Assembly: GCA_946482615.1 (NCBI GenBank)
Contig: CAMLSF010000209.1
Coordinates: 1-5,890 of the forward strand
DNA: 5,890 nucleotides
Direction: 5' to 3'
DNA from: an uncultured Chromatiaceae bacterium
GTDB taxonomy: Bacteria > Pseudomonadota > Gammaproteobacteria > Enterobacterales > Alteromonadaceae
The position numbers were made by a program, and so were the translations under genes. Shown one piece after another: positions 1 to 5,890 of this stretch (within the stretch, counting starts at the first letter, position 1; every line of letters begins with the position of its first letter). The notes under the pieces are model-generated. The model did not search any database, was not told the origin of the DNA, and was given only the letters and a program-made list of their open reading frames with translations.

Positions 1-1618
1 GGGAGTCGAACACATCTTCGGCTATCCGGGCGGAGCTATTATGCCAATCTACGACGCGCTGTATCAGAGCAAAGTCAAACACTACCTGTGCCGTCATGAA
101 CAGGGTGGGGCTTTTTCTGCCATAGGTTATGCCCGCAGTTCAGGCAAAGTGGGGGTCTGTATGGCCACCTCCGGCCCTGGCGCTACTAACCTGATCACTT
201 CCCTAGCCGACGCTTTATTAGATTCAGTGCCTTTAGTCGCCATCACAGGTCAGGTGTCTCAGGCCGTGATGGGCACAGACGCCTTTCAGGAAGTGGATGT
301 TTTAGGTTTAAGTCTGTCGGTAACCAAACACAGTTTTATGGTGACTGACGTCACTGAACTGGAACACACCTTAAACGAAGCTTTTACACTAGCCATGTCA
401 GGCCGCCCTGGTCCTGTGTTGGTTGATATTCCTAAAGACATTCAACTGGCTGAAGTGCAGTTTAAACCCCGTTTAGTTGAAGCTGCCGAAACAGCCAGAC
501 AAGAATTTTTACCAGCAGCAGCTTTGGATCAGGCGCGTTTATTAATTCAAAACGCCAGGAAACCTATAGCTTATATAGGCGGTGGTGTGCATATGGCCGA
601 TGCCGTAACACAGCTGCAGGACTTTTTAGCCCAAAGCCTTATGCCTTCGGTCACTACCTTAAAAGCCATGGGTACAGTGCCGCCATCTAACCCTTATTAC
701 CTGGGCATGTTGGGTATGCACGGTACTCAGGCCGCGAATTTGGCGGTGCAGCAATGCGATTTATTGATTTGTTTAGGCGCCCGTTTTGACGACCGCGTCA
801 CAGGCAAACTGGCGGCTTTTGCGCCGGACGCCAAAGTGATCCATATCGATATAGACCCGGCCGAGCTGCACAAATTACGCCGCGCCGAATGCGCCATGAT
901 AGGCGATTTACGCCAGTTACTGCCGGCTATGTCAGTGCCCACTCACTGCGAAGACTGGTTAAAACATTGTCTGGCGATGAAGCAACAACACGGCTGGCGT
1001 TATGACCATCCGGGTGAGCGTATTTTTGCGCCTTTAATGCTGAAACAACTGAGTGAACGTTTGCCGGATAACGCTGTGGTCTGTTGTGACGTTGGCCAAC
1101 ACCAAATGTGGGTGGCGCAGCATATGAGCTTCAGCCATCCACGTAATCACTTAAGCAGTGGTGGTTTAGGCACTATGGGCTTTGGTTTACCAGCCGCCAT
1201 AGGTGCGCAGTTGGCTCGCCCTAAAGATACGGTAGTGGCAGTCAGCGGTGACGGCTCTTTTATGATGAATGTGCAGGAACTGGGCACCATCAAGCGGTTC
1301 CGTCTGCCGGTGAAGATTGTGATTGTCGATAACCAGCGTTTGGGCATGGTGAAACAATGGCAGGAGCTGTTTTTTAACGAGCGTTACAGCGAAACCGATT
1401 TATCCGACAACCCGGATTTTGTTTCTTTAGCTGCTGCTTTTGCCATACCAGGCCACAGCATCAGCCGCAAAGACGAAGTGTTACCAGCGCTGGAAGCCAT
1501 GTTTACCTGGCCTGGGCCATACTTATTGCACGTTCGGATCGACGAAACAGACAACGTCTGGCCTTTAGTACCGCCAGGAGCAGCCAATCAGGATATGTTA
1601 ACGGAGAAAGCACAATGA
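1..1618 (+). CDS. ilvG: Acetolactate synthase II large (catalytic) subunit, 5'-truncated by the window edge
   Basis: This is the ThDP-dependent catalytic subunit of acetohydroxyacid synthase II. It condenses two pyruvates to 2-acetolactate, or pyruvate with 2-oxobutyrate to 2-aceto-2-hydroxybutyrate, in the cytoplasm. The frame is open from base 2 and reads [15 protein letters not shown], which matches about residue 15 onward of E. coli IlvG. The ATG at 41 is therefore an internal Met and the true start lies upstream. About 538 residues are visible; the full protein would be about 552 (E. coli 548). Visible landmarks are CRHEQG with the catalytic Glu (codon 98-100), [29 protein letters not shown] with the substrate-binding Arg (codon 782-784), the ThDP/Mg motif GDGS (from 1247) with DNQRLGM, and QWQELFF. 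The Trp in that last motif (codon 1358-1360) corresponds to the residue that gives AHAS II its preference for 2-oxobutyrate. Unlike ilvG of E. coli K-12, no frameshift is seen. Its TGA overlaps the ilvM start. Confidence 0.97.
   Translation, partial: GVEHIFGYPGGAIMPIYDALYQSKVKHYLCRHEQGGAFSAIGYARSSGKVGVCMATSGPGATNLITSLADALLDSVPLVAITGQVSQAVMGTDAFQEVDVLGLSLSVTKHSFMVTDVTELEHTLNEAFTLAMSGRPGPVLVDIPKDIQLAEVQFKPRLVEAAETARQEFLPAAALDQARLLIQNARKPIAYIGGGVHMADAVTQLQDFLAQSLMPSVTTLKAMGTVPPSNPYYLGMLGMHGTQAANLAVQQCDLLICLGARFDDRVTGKLAAFAPDAKVIHIDIDPAELHKLRRAECAMIGDLRQLLPAMSVPTHCEDWLKHCLAMKQQHGWRYDHPGERIFAPLMLKQLSERLPDNAVVCCDVGQHQMWVAQHMSFSHPRNHLSSGGLGTMGFGLPAAIGAQLARPKDTVVAVSGDGSFMMNVQELGTIKRFRLPVKIVIVDNQRLGMVKQWQELFFNERYSETDLSDNPDFVSLAAAFAIPGHSISRKDEVLPALEAMFTWPGPYLLHVRIDETDNVWPLVPPGAANQDMLTEKAQ
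1603..1606 (+). promoter_or_regulatory. Shine-Dalgarno of ilvM inside the ilvG 3' end
   Basis: GGAG lies 8 nt before the ATG at 1615 and sits inside the last codons of ilvG. Together with the ATGA overlap, this allows both independent loading and translational coupling, which suits a two-subunit enzyme. The site is seen in the sequence; the coupling is inferred. Confidence 0.7.
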
Positions 1619-1899
1619 ACACTGCATGCGTAAATCACGTATTAACCATCCAGACTAAAAACCAACCTGTGGTATTAGAGCGGTTATTGCAGGTCACCCG
1701 TTACCGTGGCTTTGAAGTGGCTGGTATGGAAATGAAGCCTATGGCTGATTTCAGCGGCCTGCTGGTGAAGTTGTCTATCGTCAGCGACAAGCCAATCAGC
1801 CTGCTGACCAATCAGTTAAACAAGTTATACGACATCGACTATCTGGATTGTGTGCAGTCTGAACTGACACAAGCCGAAACAGGCTCAATGCGGGCTTAA
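1615..1899 (+). CDS. ilvM: Acetolactate synthase II small (regulatory) subunit
   Basis: This is the 94-residue small partner of IlvG (E. coli IlvM is about 87 residues) and is needed for full activity of the AHAS II holoenzyme. It is a single ACT-type domain. [15 protein letters not shown] (about residues 21-35) matches the E. coli LERVLRVVRHRGFHV segment, and [11 protein letters not shown] (about 63-73) matches LLFSQLNKLVD. The N-terminus is a few residues longer than in E. coli. The start at 1615 is supported by a GGAG 8 nt upstream and by the 4-nt ATGA overlap with the ilvG stop. In the family, AHAS II is comparatively insensitive to valine, so this subunit probably supports activity more than feedback inhibition; that is family knowledge, not read from the sequence. 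The gene is followed by a 174-nt gap rather than ilvE. Confidence 0.95.
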   Translation: MNTACVNHVLTIQTKNQPVVLERLLQVTRYRGFEVAGMEMKPMADFSGLLVKLSIVSDKPISLLTNQLNKLYDIDYLDCVQSELTQAETGSMRA

Positions 1900-1906
1900 T
1901 AGCAAT

Positions 1907-1951
1907 GGGGTCAGGCCTTGGATTTTGAATCAAAATCCAAGGCCTGACCCC
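1907..1951. repeat. 45-bp near-perfect palindrome, REP-like element between ilvM and ilvD
   Basis: The left arm at 1907-1927 (GGGGTCAGGCCTTGGATTTT plus G) is the exact reverse complement of the right arm at 1931-1951. The centre AAT can add one more A-T pair, giving 22-bp arms around a single base. It starts 7 nt after the ilvM stop and ends 122 nt before ilvD. No T-tract follows (CTAGTACC), so it is not a standard intrinsic terminator. The GGGGTCAGG.CTTG...CCTGACCCC type of palindrome resembles the dispersed REP-like sequences associated with RAYT (Y1/IS200-like, TnpA_REP) transposases in gammaproteobacteria. That family link comes from memory and no transposase gene is in the window. If transcribed, it would form a very stable hairpin that could protect ilvGM mRNA or lower downstream ilvDA expression. 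Confidence 0.85.
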
Positions 1952-2059
1952 TAGTACCAAGCAAACTTAATGCACCCCAAAGTAATTGGGATTGCAGCCA
2001 GGTGACAAGCGAAGTCAACAACGCTGCGGTTCCAAGAACGAAGGGGTACAATACAAATT

Positions 2060-2063
2060 GGAG
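2060..2063 (+). promoter_or_regulatory. Shine-Dalgarno that decides the ilvD start
   Basis: GGAG lies 10 nt before the ATG at 2074. This ATG begins [10 protein letters not shown], which aligns with the E. coli IlvD N-terminus MPKYRSATTT. The upstream in-frame GTG at 2002 has no comparable site, so 2074 is the chosen start. Confidence 0.75.
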
Positions 2064-2073
2064 TTACCTAAAT

Positions 2074-3927
2074 ATGCCAAAGTTAAGATCAGCTACTACC
2101 ACCGAAGGCCGCAATATGGCGGGAGCCCGTGCTTTATGGCGTGCCACTGGGGTAAAAGATACCGACTTTGGTAAACCTATTATCGCTGTAGTGAACTCCT
2201 TCACTCAGTTTGTGCCTGGCCATGTGCATTTACGCGATTTAGGCAAACTGGTGGCTGAAGCTATTGAAGAAGCAGGCGGCATCGCCAAAGAATTTAATAC
2301 CATCGCCATAGATGACGGTATCGCCATGGGCCACGGCGGTATGTTGTACAGCCTGCCGTCACGCGAGATTATCGCCGACTCAGTGGAATATATGGTCAAC
2401 GGCCACTGCGCTGACGCTATGGTCTGTATTTCCAACTGCGACAAAATCACCCCAGGCATGCTGATGGCTGCACTTCGCTTAAATATTCCTGCCATTTTTG
2501 TTTCAGGTGGCCCTATGGAAGCAGGCAAAACCAAACTGTCGGACCAAATTATTAAGCTGGATTTAGTCGACGCTATGGTGTCGGCCGCTAACCCTAATGT
2601 CAGCGATGAAGACAGCGAAAAAATTGAACGCAGCGCCTGCCCAACCTGTGGTTCCTGCTCTGGTATGTTTACCGCTAACTCGATGAACTGTTTAGTCGAA
2701 GCTTTAGGTTTAGGCCAACCGGGTAATGGCTCAGTGCTGGCGACGCACAGCGACCGTAAAGCGCTGTTTATCAGTGCCGGCCAGCGTATTATGGACCTGA
2801 CCAACCGCTGGTATAAACACAACGACGCCAGCGCTTTACCACGCAGCATTGCCAATAAAACCGCTTTTGAAAACGCCATGATGCTGGACATCGCCATGGG
2901 TGGTTCCACCAACACAGTGCTGCATTTATTGGCCGCTGCTATAGAAGCCGAAGTGGATTTTGGCATGAGCGACATAGACCGCTTATCGCGCATAGTGCCG
3001 CACTTATCCAAAGTGGCACCGAGCACACAAAAATACCATATGGAAGACGTACACCGCGCCGGTGGTGTGATTGCCATTCTGGCCGAATTAAACCGCGCTG
3101 GTTTGTTAAACCCAAATACCCCTCATGTGGCGGGTACTTCTTTGGGTGAGGTGTTAGAACGCTTCGACATTATGACCACCAAAGATCAGCAGGTCTTAGA
3201 CTTCTATCGCGCTGGCCCTGCCGGTATCCGCACCACTCAGGCTTTTTCACAAAGCTGCCGTTACCCAACGCTGGACGACGACCGCGTTGAAGGTTGTATC
3301 CGCAGTAAAGAACACGCTTATTCACAGGACGGCGGTTTGGCTGTGCTGTACGGCAACTTAGCGCCCAACGGCTGTATTGTAAAAACCGCTGGTGTGGAAA
3401 AAGAAAACCTGGTGTTTAACGGCCGCGCCCGTATTTTTGAAAGTCAGGACAGTGCGGTAGATGCCATTCTGGCTGGCAAAATTGTCGCAGGCGACGTGGT
3501 GATTATCCGCTACGAAGGGCCAAAAGGCGGCCCCGGCATGCAGGAAATGTTGTATCCAACCAGTTACTTAAAGTCTATGGGCTTAGGCAAAGCCTGCGCC
3601 TTAATCACAGACGGCCGTTTCTCTGGCGGTACTTCGGGTTTATCCATAGGCCATGTGTCACCAGAAGCTGCCAGCGGCGGCGCTATAGCGCTGGTGGAAG
3701 AAGGCGACGCCATTGCCATTGATATTCCAAACCGCAGCATAGCCATAGGCGTCAGCGATGCCGTATTAGCAGAGCGCCGCGCCGCTATGGAAGCCAAAGG
3801 CAAATTAGCCTGGAAACCGGTAGACCGTGTGCGCTCCGTCAGCCCTGCGTTAAAAGCCTATGCCATGCTGGCAAGCAGTGCCGACAAAGGCGCAGTGCGT
3901 GATCTGAGTAAATTGGAAAGCCTATGA
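2074..3927 (+). CDS. ilvD: Dihydroxyacid dehydratase
   Basis: This Fe-S enzyme dehydrates 2,3-dihydroxy-isovalerate and 2,3-dihydroxy-3-methylvalerate to the 2-oxoacids that precede valine/leucine and isoleucine. It has 617 residues (E. coli 616). The ILVD/EDD family signatures are present: DDGIAMGH with the Mg-ligand Asp (about 80-81), [10 protein letters not shown] with cluster Cys122, Asp123 and the Lys124 that is carbamylated in the family, [17 protein letters not shown] with Cys195, and [12 protein letters not shown] (from about residue 511) followed by SIGHVSPEA. The first region reads [13 protein letters not shown], as in E. coli. It lacks the extra Cys of the PCN motif found in [2Fe-2S] homologues, so an oxygen-sensitive E. 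coli-type [4Fe-4S] cluster is inferred. The start at 2074 is preferred over the in-frame GTG at 2002. The TGA overlaps the ilvA ATG by 4 nt. Confidence 0.97.
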   Translation: MPKLRSATTTEGRNMAGARALWRATGVKDTDFGKPIIAVVNSFTQFVPGHVHLRDLGKLVAEAIEEAGGIAKEFNTIAIDDGIAMGHGGMLYSLPSREIIADSVEYMVNGHCADAMVCISNCDKITPGMLMAALRLNIPAIFVSGGPMEAGKTKLSDQIIKLDLVDAMVSAANPNVSDEDSEKIERSACPTCGSCSGMFTANSMNCLVEALGLGQPGNGSVLATHSDRKALFISAGQRIMDLTNRWYKHNDASALPRSIANKTAFENAMMLDIAMGGSTNTVLHLLAAAIEAEVDFGMSDIDRLSRIVPHLSKVAPSTQKYHMEDVHRAGGVIAILAELNRAGLLNPNTPHVAGTSLGEVLERFDIMTTKDQQVLDFYRAGPAGIRTTQAFSQSCRYPTLDDDRVEGCIRSKEHAYSQDGGLAVLYGNLAPNGCIVKTAGVEKENLVFNGRARIFESQDSAVDAILAGKIVAGDVVIIRYEGPKGGPGMQEMLYPTSYLKSMGLGKACALITDGRFSGGTSGLSIGHVSPEAASGGAIALVEEGDAIAIDIPNRSIAIGVSDAVLAERRAAMEAKGKLAWKPVDRVRSVSPALKAYAMLASSADKGAVRDLSKLESL

Positions 3928-5522
3928 GTGCGGTGCAACAACCTGTAAAAGATGCTGTGAAAGAGCAACACAAAACTGCAGCCGACTGGCAGCGCCCGGC
4001 ACCAAACCCGGCGCTGATGCAGCAGTATTTACGCGAAATTTTATTGTCGCCTGTGTATCAGGCGGCGATAGAAACCCCGCTGCAGGCCATGCCAAAACTC
4101 GGCCAGCGTATTGGTCAGCATGTGCTGTTAAAACGTGAAGATATGCAGCCTGTGTATTCTTTTAAGCTGCGCGGCGCTTTCCATAAACTGCATAAAGTGC
4201 GTGAACAAAACCCTGACGGTAATGTAGTTTGCGCATCGGCTGGCAATCATGCTCAGGGTGTGGCTTTATCGGCCAGCAAATTAGGCCTGAACGCCACTAT
4301 TGTGATGCCTATCACCACACCGGAAATTAAAGTAGCAGCAGTCAAAGCCCTGGGCGGCAAAGTACTGCTGCACGGCACCGCCTTTGACGAAGCCAATAAG
4401 TTTGCCATTGAGTTATCCCAGACTCAGGGCGCCACTTATATTCCACCTTTTGACGATGCCGACGTCATCGCAGGTCAGGGCACAGTCGCCAAAGAGCTAT
4501 TAAGCCAACATAACAAACTGGATGCTGTTTTTATTCCGGTTGGCGGCGGTGGTTTATTGGCTGGTATGGCTGTCTATATCAAAGCCGTAATGCCAGGCGT
4601 GAAAGTGATAGGCGTAGAGCCGGACGACGCTGCTTGCTTAAAAGCCGCAATGGACGCGGGCGAACCTGTTACGTTAGACAGAGTAGGGCTTTTTGCCGAC
4701 GGTGTGGCGGTAAAACGCATTGGCTTGGAGACCTTCAAACTGGCGCATTTATACTGCGACGATGTGATCACAGTCTCCAGCGACGAAATTTGTGCCGCCA
4801 TCAAAGATATCTTCGACGACTTACGAGCAGTGGCAGAACCTGCTGGTGCTTTGGCTTTAGCTGGCCTGAAAAAATATGCGGCAACTGCAGATCAAACTCA
4901 GAATTTAAGCGCAGTGCTAAGTGGCGCTAACCTGAACTTCGATACCTTGCGTTATGTGTCGGAGCGCTGCGAATTAGGCGAGAAAAAAGAAGCGGTTTTT
5001 GCTGTGACTATTCCGGAAGAAAAAGGCAGCTTCCGCCGTTTCTGCCAAACCTTAGGCGGCCGCGCCATCACCGAATTTAACTACCGTTACGCCAGCGACA
5101 ACAAAGCCCATATTTTTGTTGGCATCAAACTACGCCACGGCGCAGAAGAACTGCAACAGGTCAATCAGGCGTTGTCCGCTGCAGGCTACGACTATCAGGA
5201 CTTATCCGACGACGAACTGGCCAAACTACACGTCCGCCATATGGTCGGCGGCATGCCACCGCGTTTAGTCAAAGAGCAGGTCTACCAGTTCAACTTCCCG
5301 GAATACCCAGGCGCGCTAATGAACTTCCTCAACACCCTGGGCGAAAAATGGAATATCACCTTATTCCACTACCGCAACCACGGCGCTGCTACTGGTGATG
5401 TTTTGGCTGGGTTTGAGATTGCTGATCATACGGAGATAGCAGAGCATTTGGATACTTTGGGGTATGAGTATCGGCTTGTTACTAGTAATGGGGCTTATAG
5501 GGTGTTTTTAACGGCTGGGTGA
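3924..5522 (+). CDS. ilvA: Threonine deaminase (threonine ammonia-lyase), biosynthetic
   Basis: This PLP enzyme converts L-threonine to 2-oxobutyrate and ammonia, the committed step to isoleucine. It has 532 residues (E. coli 514); most of the excess is an N-terminal extension of about 18 residues. The catalytic domain shows SFKLRGA with the PLP Lys81, SAGNHAQG (about 105-112), the phosphate-binding glycine loop PVGGGG (205-210) and SGAN (333-336). Two ACT-like regulatory domains follow, at about 355-430 (from [15 protein letters not shown]) and 450-530 (from [14 protein letters not shown]). This is the long, biosynthetic form, allosterically inhibited by isoleucine and activated by valine in the family; the short catabolic TdcB form lacks these domains. 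The start rests on the ATGA overlap with ilvD and a weak GGA at 3915-3917, so translational coupling is likely. From 5385 to the stop, codon choice changes sharply: none of the last 45 codons ends in C. The protein sequence there still aligns with IlvA. Confidence 0.96.
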   Translation: MSAVQQPVKDAVKEQHKTAADWQRPAPNPALMQQYLREILLSPVYQAAIETPLQAMPKLGQRIGQHVLLKREDMQPVYSFKLRGAFHKLHKVREQNPDGNVVCASAGNHAQGVALSASKLGLNATIVMPITTPEIKVAAVKALGGKVLLHGTAFDEANKFAIELSQTQGATYIPPFDDADVIAGQGTVAKELLSQHNKLDAVFIPVGGGGLLAGMAVYIKAVMPGVKVIGVEPDDAACLKAAMDAGEPVTLDRVGLFADGVAVKRIGLETFKLAHLYCDDVITVSSDEICAAIKDIFDDLRAVAEPAGALALAGLKKYAATADQTQNLSAVLSGANLNFDTLRYVSERCELGEKKEAVFAVTIPEEKGSFRRFCQTLGGRAITEFNYRYASDNKAHIFVGIKLRHGAEELQQVNQALSAAGYDYQDLSDDELAKLHVRHMVGGMPPRLVKEQVYQFNFPEYPGALMNFLNTLGEKWNITLFHYRNHGAATGDVLAGFEIADHTEIAEHLDTLGYEYRLVTSNGAYRVFLTAG

Positions 5523-5580
5523 ACTCGGGCTTTCGTGACGCAAACTGCTTTGCGTCACACCGTTTGAACGCTCCGAGCTC
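5521..5580. repeat. Stem-loop with imperfect outer arms after ilvA (possible REP-like element)
   Basis: The core is a perfect 10-bp inverted repeat, GTGACGCAAA (5535-5544) and TTTGCGTCAC (5549-5558), around a CTGC loop. It begins 13 nt after the ilvA stop. Outside it, GAACTCGG (5521-5528) pairs with CCGAGCTC (5573-5580) with one mismatch, so the whole can fold as a two-level cruciform or RNA structure. A short CGTTTGAACG palindrome lies at 5561-5570. No T-run follows the core, so it is a poor intrinsic terminator on its own; it may be a 3'-end stabilising hairpin or a dispersed intergenic repeat. The pairing is seen in the sequence; the function is inferred. Confidence 0.6.
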
Positions 5581-5629
5581 TGCGAGGAGCCGTACATAAA
5601 CTCTTTATATCAGTTAGCCAACTAATGAG

Positions 5630-5671
5630 CTCAGCTAAGTGCGATATACTCACGCTGGGATTTTAATTTTT
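5630..5671 (+). terminator. Candidate rho-independent terminator of the ilv operon
   Basis: CTCAGC (5630-5635) plus GTG (5639-5641) pairs with CAC (5651-5653) plus GCTGGG (5654-5659). This gives nine pairs, one of them G-U, interrupted by a 3-nt TAA bulge, with a 9-nt loop. ATTTTAATTTTT (5660-5671) follows directly. The stem and U-tract order fits the + strand and would end the ilvGMDA transcript before the convergent gene. The bulge and the broken U-tract make it only a moderate candidate. Confidence 0.4.
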
Positions 5672-5890
5672 ATATCAATTTCTCTAATTTAGCTGCAATA
5701 ACTCCAATTGATAACGCCCAGATCGTGCTTACAATAAATGACATTAAGCTGGTTCCAGACTTTTTTTCATAAATCTCTATGAGATTGGAGTCGCCTTTTG
5801 TCAGATTAAGATAAGAAATCTCAAAACTTTTATCGATAATACTTTCAATTTTTCTGCCCGAAAGATACGACAAATGATTGAAGCAGTGGA
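5670..5890 (-). CDS. Unrecognised protein, C-terminal part only, with one predicted membrane segment
   Basis: On the - strand the frame is open from the right edge to a TAA at 5672-5670, giving about 73 visible residues. It probably continues beyond 5890: the first in-frame start-like codon, TTG at 5873-5871, has no Shine-Dalgarno upstream and the frame is open before it. The visible part is mixed charged/polar (SGRKIESIIDKSFEISYLNL, then KGDSNLIEIYEKK). A hydrophobic stretch, SLMSFIVSTIWALSIGVIAA, follows and ends in the short tail KLEKLI. This suggests a C-terminal transmembrane anchor. I do not recognise a family. G+C is about 32% over 5661-5890 by hand count, well below the neighbouring ilv genes, which may indicate a horizontally acquired or accessory gene. 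It runs convergently toward ilvA and appears unrelated to the operon. A chance open frame cannot be excluded. Confidence 0.5.
   Translation of the reverse strand, partial: HCFNHLSYLSGRKIESIIDKSFEISYLNLTKGDSNLIEIYEKKSGTSLMSFIVSTIWALSIGVIAAKLEKLI

Noticed and set aside
41..43. ATG at 41 as the ilvG start
   Set aside because: The frame is open and homologous to IlvG upstream of it ([13 protein letters not shown]), so this is an internal Met of a truncated gene.
1907..1951. Palindrome as a rho-independent terminator after ilvM
   Set aside because: The stem is strong, but CTAGTACC follows instead of a T-tract, and ilvDA would then need a promoter that I cannot identify.
2024..2052. Sigma70 promoter with -10 TACAAT at 2047-2052
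   Set aside because: The -10 is acceptable, but at 17-nt spacing the -35 would be CTGCGG and there is no extended -10 TG, so it is not supported as a feature.
2002..2073. In-frame GTG extension of ilvD by 24 residues
   Set aside because: The extra residues match nothing in IlvD proteins, there is no Shine-Dalgarno before 2002, and the ATG at 2074 has GGAG at 10 nt and aligns exactly with the E. coli N-terminus.
2205..3077. 290-codon open frame on the - strand inside ilvD
   Set aside because: It is fully antisense to strongly conserved IlvD sequence, has no recognisable product or ribosome site, and is explained as a shadow of the coding frame.
4634..4930. 98-codon + strand frame inside ilvA
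   Set aside because: It is out of frame with conserved IlvA motifs, rich in Arg/Cys as expected of a frame-shifted shadow, and has no ribosome binding site.
5871..5873. TTG as the start of the - strand gene at the right edge
   Set aside because: The frame stays open upstream to the window end and no Shine-Dalgarno precedes the TTG, so the gene most likely begins beyond the window.
1..5890. CRISPR array, tRNA/rRNA, or transposase gene
   Set aside because: No spaced direct repeats, cloverleaf-like segment or transposase motifs were seen; almost all of the window is conserved ilv coding sequence.

Overview
The window carries the 3' part of a branched-chain amino acid biosynthesis operon on the + strand, in the order ilvG (5' end cut off), ilvM, ilvD, ilvA. 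A short intergenic tail and the C-terminal end of an unrelated, AT-rich gene on the - strand follow. The proteins resemble enterobacterial IlvG/IlvM/IlvD/IlvA throughout. Together with the IlvG-IlvM (AHAS II) isozyme and the missing ilvE, this points to a gammaproteobacterium, most plausibly an Alteromonadales-type aquatic bacterium (Shewanella/Rheinheimera-like). The genus is a guess from gene order and general sequence character.

Layout. Bases 1-1618 encode the acetolactate synthase II large subunit, missing roughly the first 14 residues. Bases 1615-1899 encode its small ACT-domain subunit, which overlaps ilvG by ATGA. Bases 1900-2073 are a 174-nt gap, in the place where E. coli has ilvE. 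It contains a near-perfect 45-bp palindrome of REP/RAYT-like appearance. Bases 2074-3927 encode dihydroxyacid dehydratase. Bases 3924-5522 encode biosynthetic threonine deaminase, again joined by an ATGA overlap. Bases 5523-5669 hold a 10-bp stem-loop with imperfect outer arms and then a plausible rho-independent terminator. Bases 5670-5890 (- strand) are the end of an unrecognised gene with one hydrophobic segment, about 32% G+C by hand count.

How the genes work together. IlvA deaminates threonine to 2-oxobutyrate. IlvG/IlvM condenses pyruvate with 2-oxobutyrate (isoleucine branch) or with a second pyruvate (valine/leucine branch). IlvD dehydrates the dihydroxyacids made by the reductoisomerase IlvC. 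IlvC and the transaminase IlvE are not in the window and must be encoded elsewhere. Any leader peptide/attenuator upstream of ilvG, as known for E. coli ilvGMEDA, would lie outside the window.

The genes themselves are ordinary. The points most worth a second look are the palindrome in the ilvE slot and an abrupt codon-choice and GC-skew switch in the last 45 codons of ilvA: 0 of 45 codons end in C, against 24 of the preceding 45. The repeat-like tail after ilvA and the AT-rich gene at the right edge come next. I see no convincing undescribed multi-gene system here.
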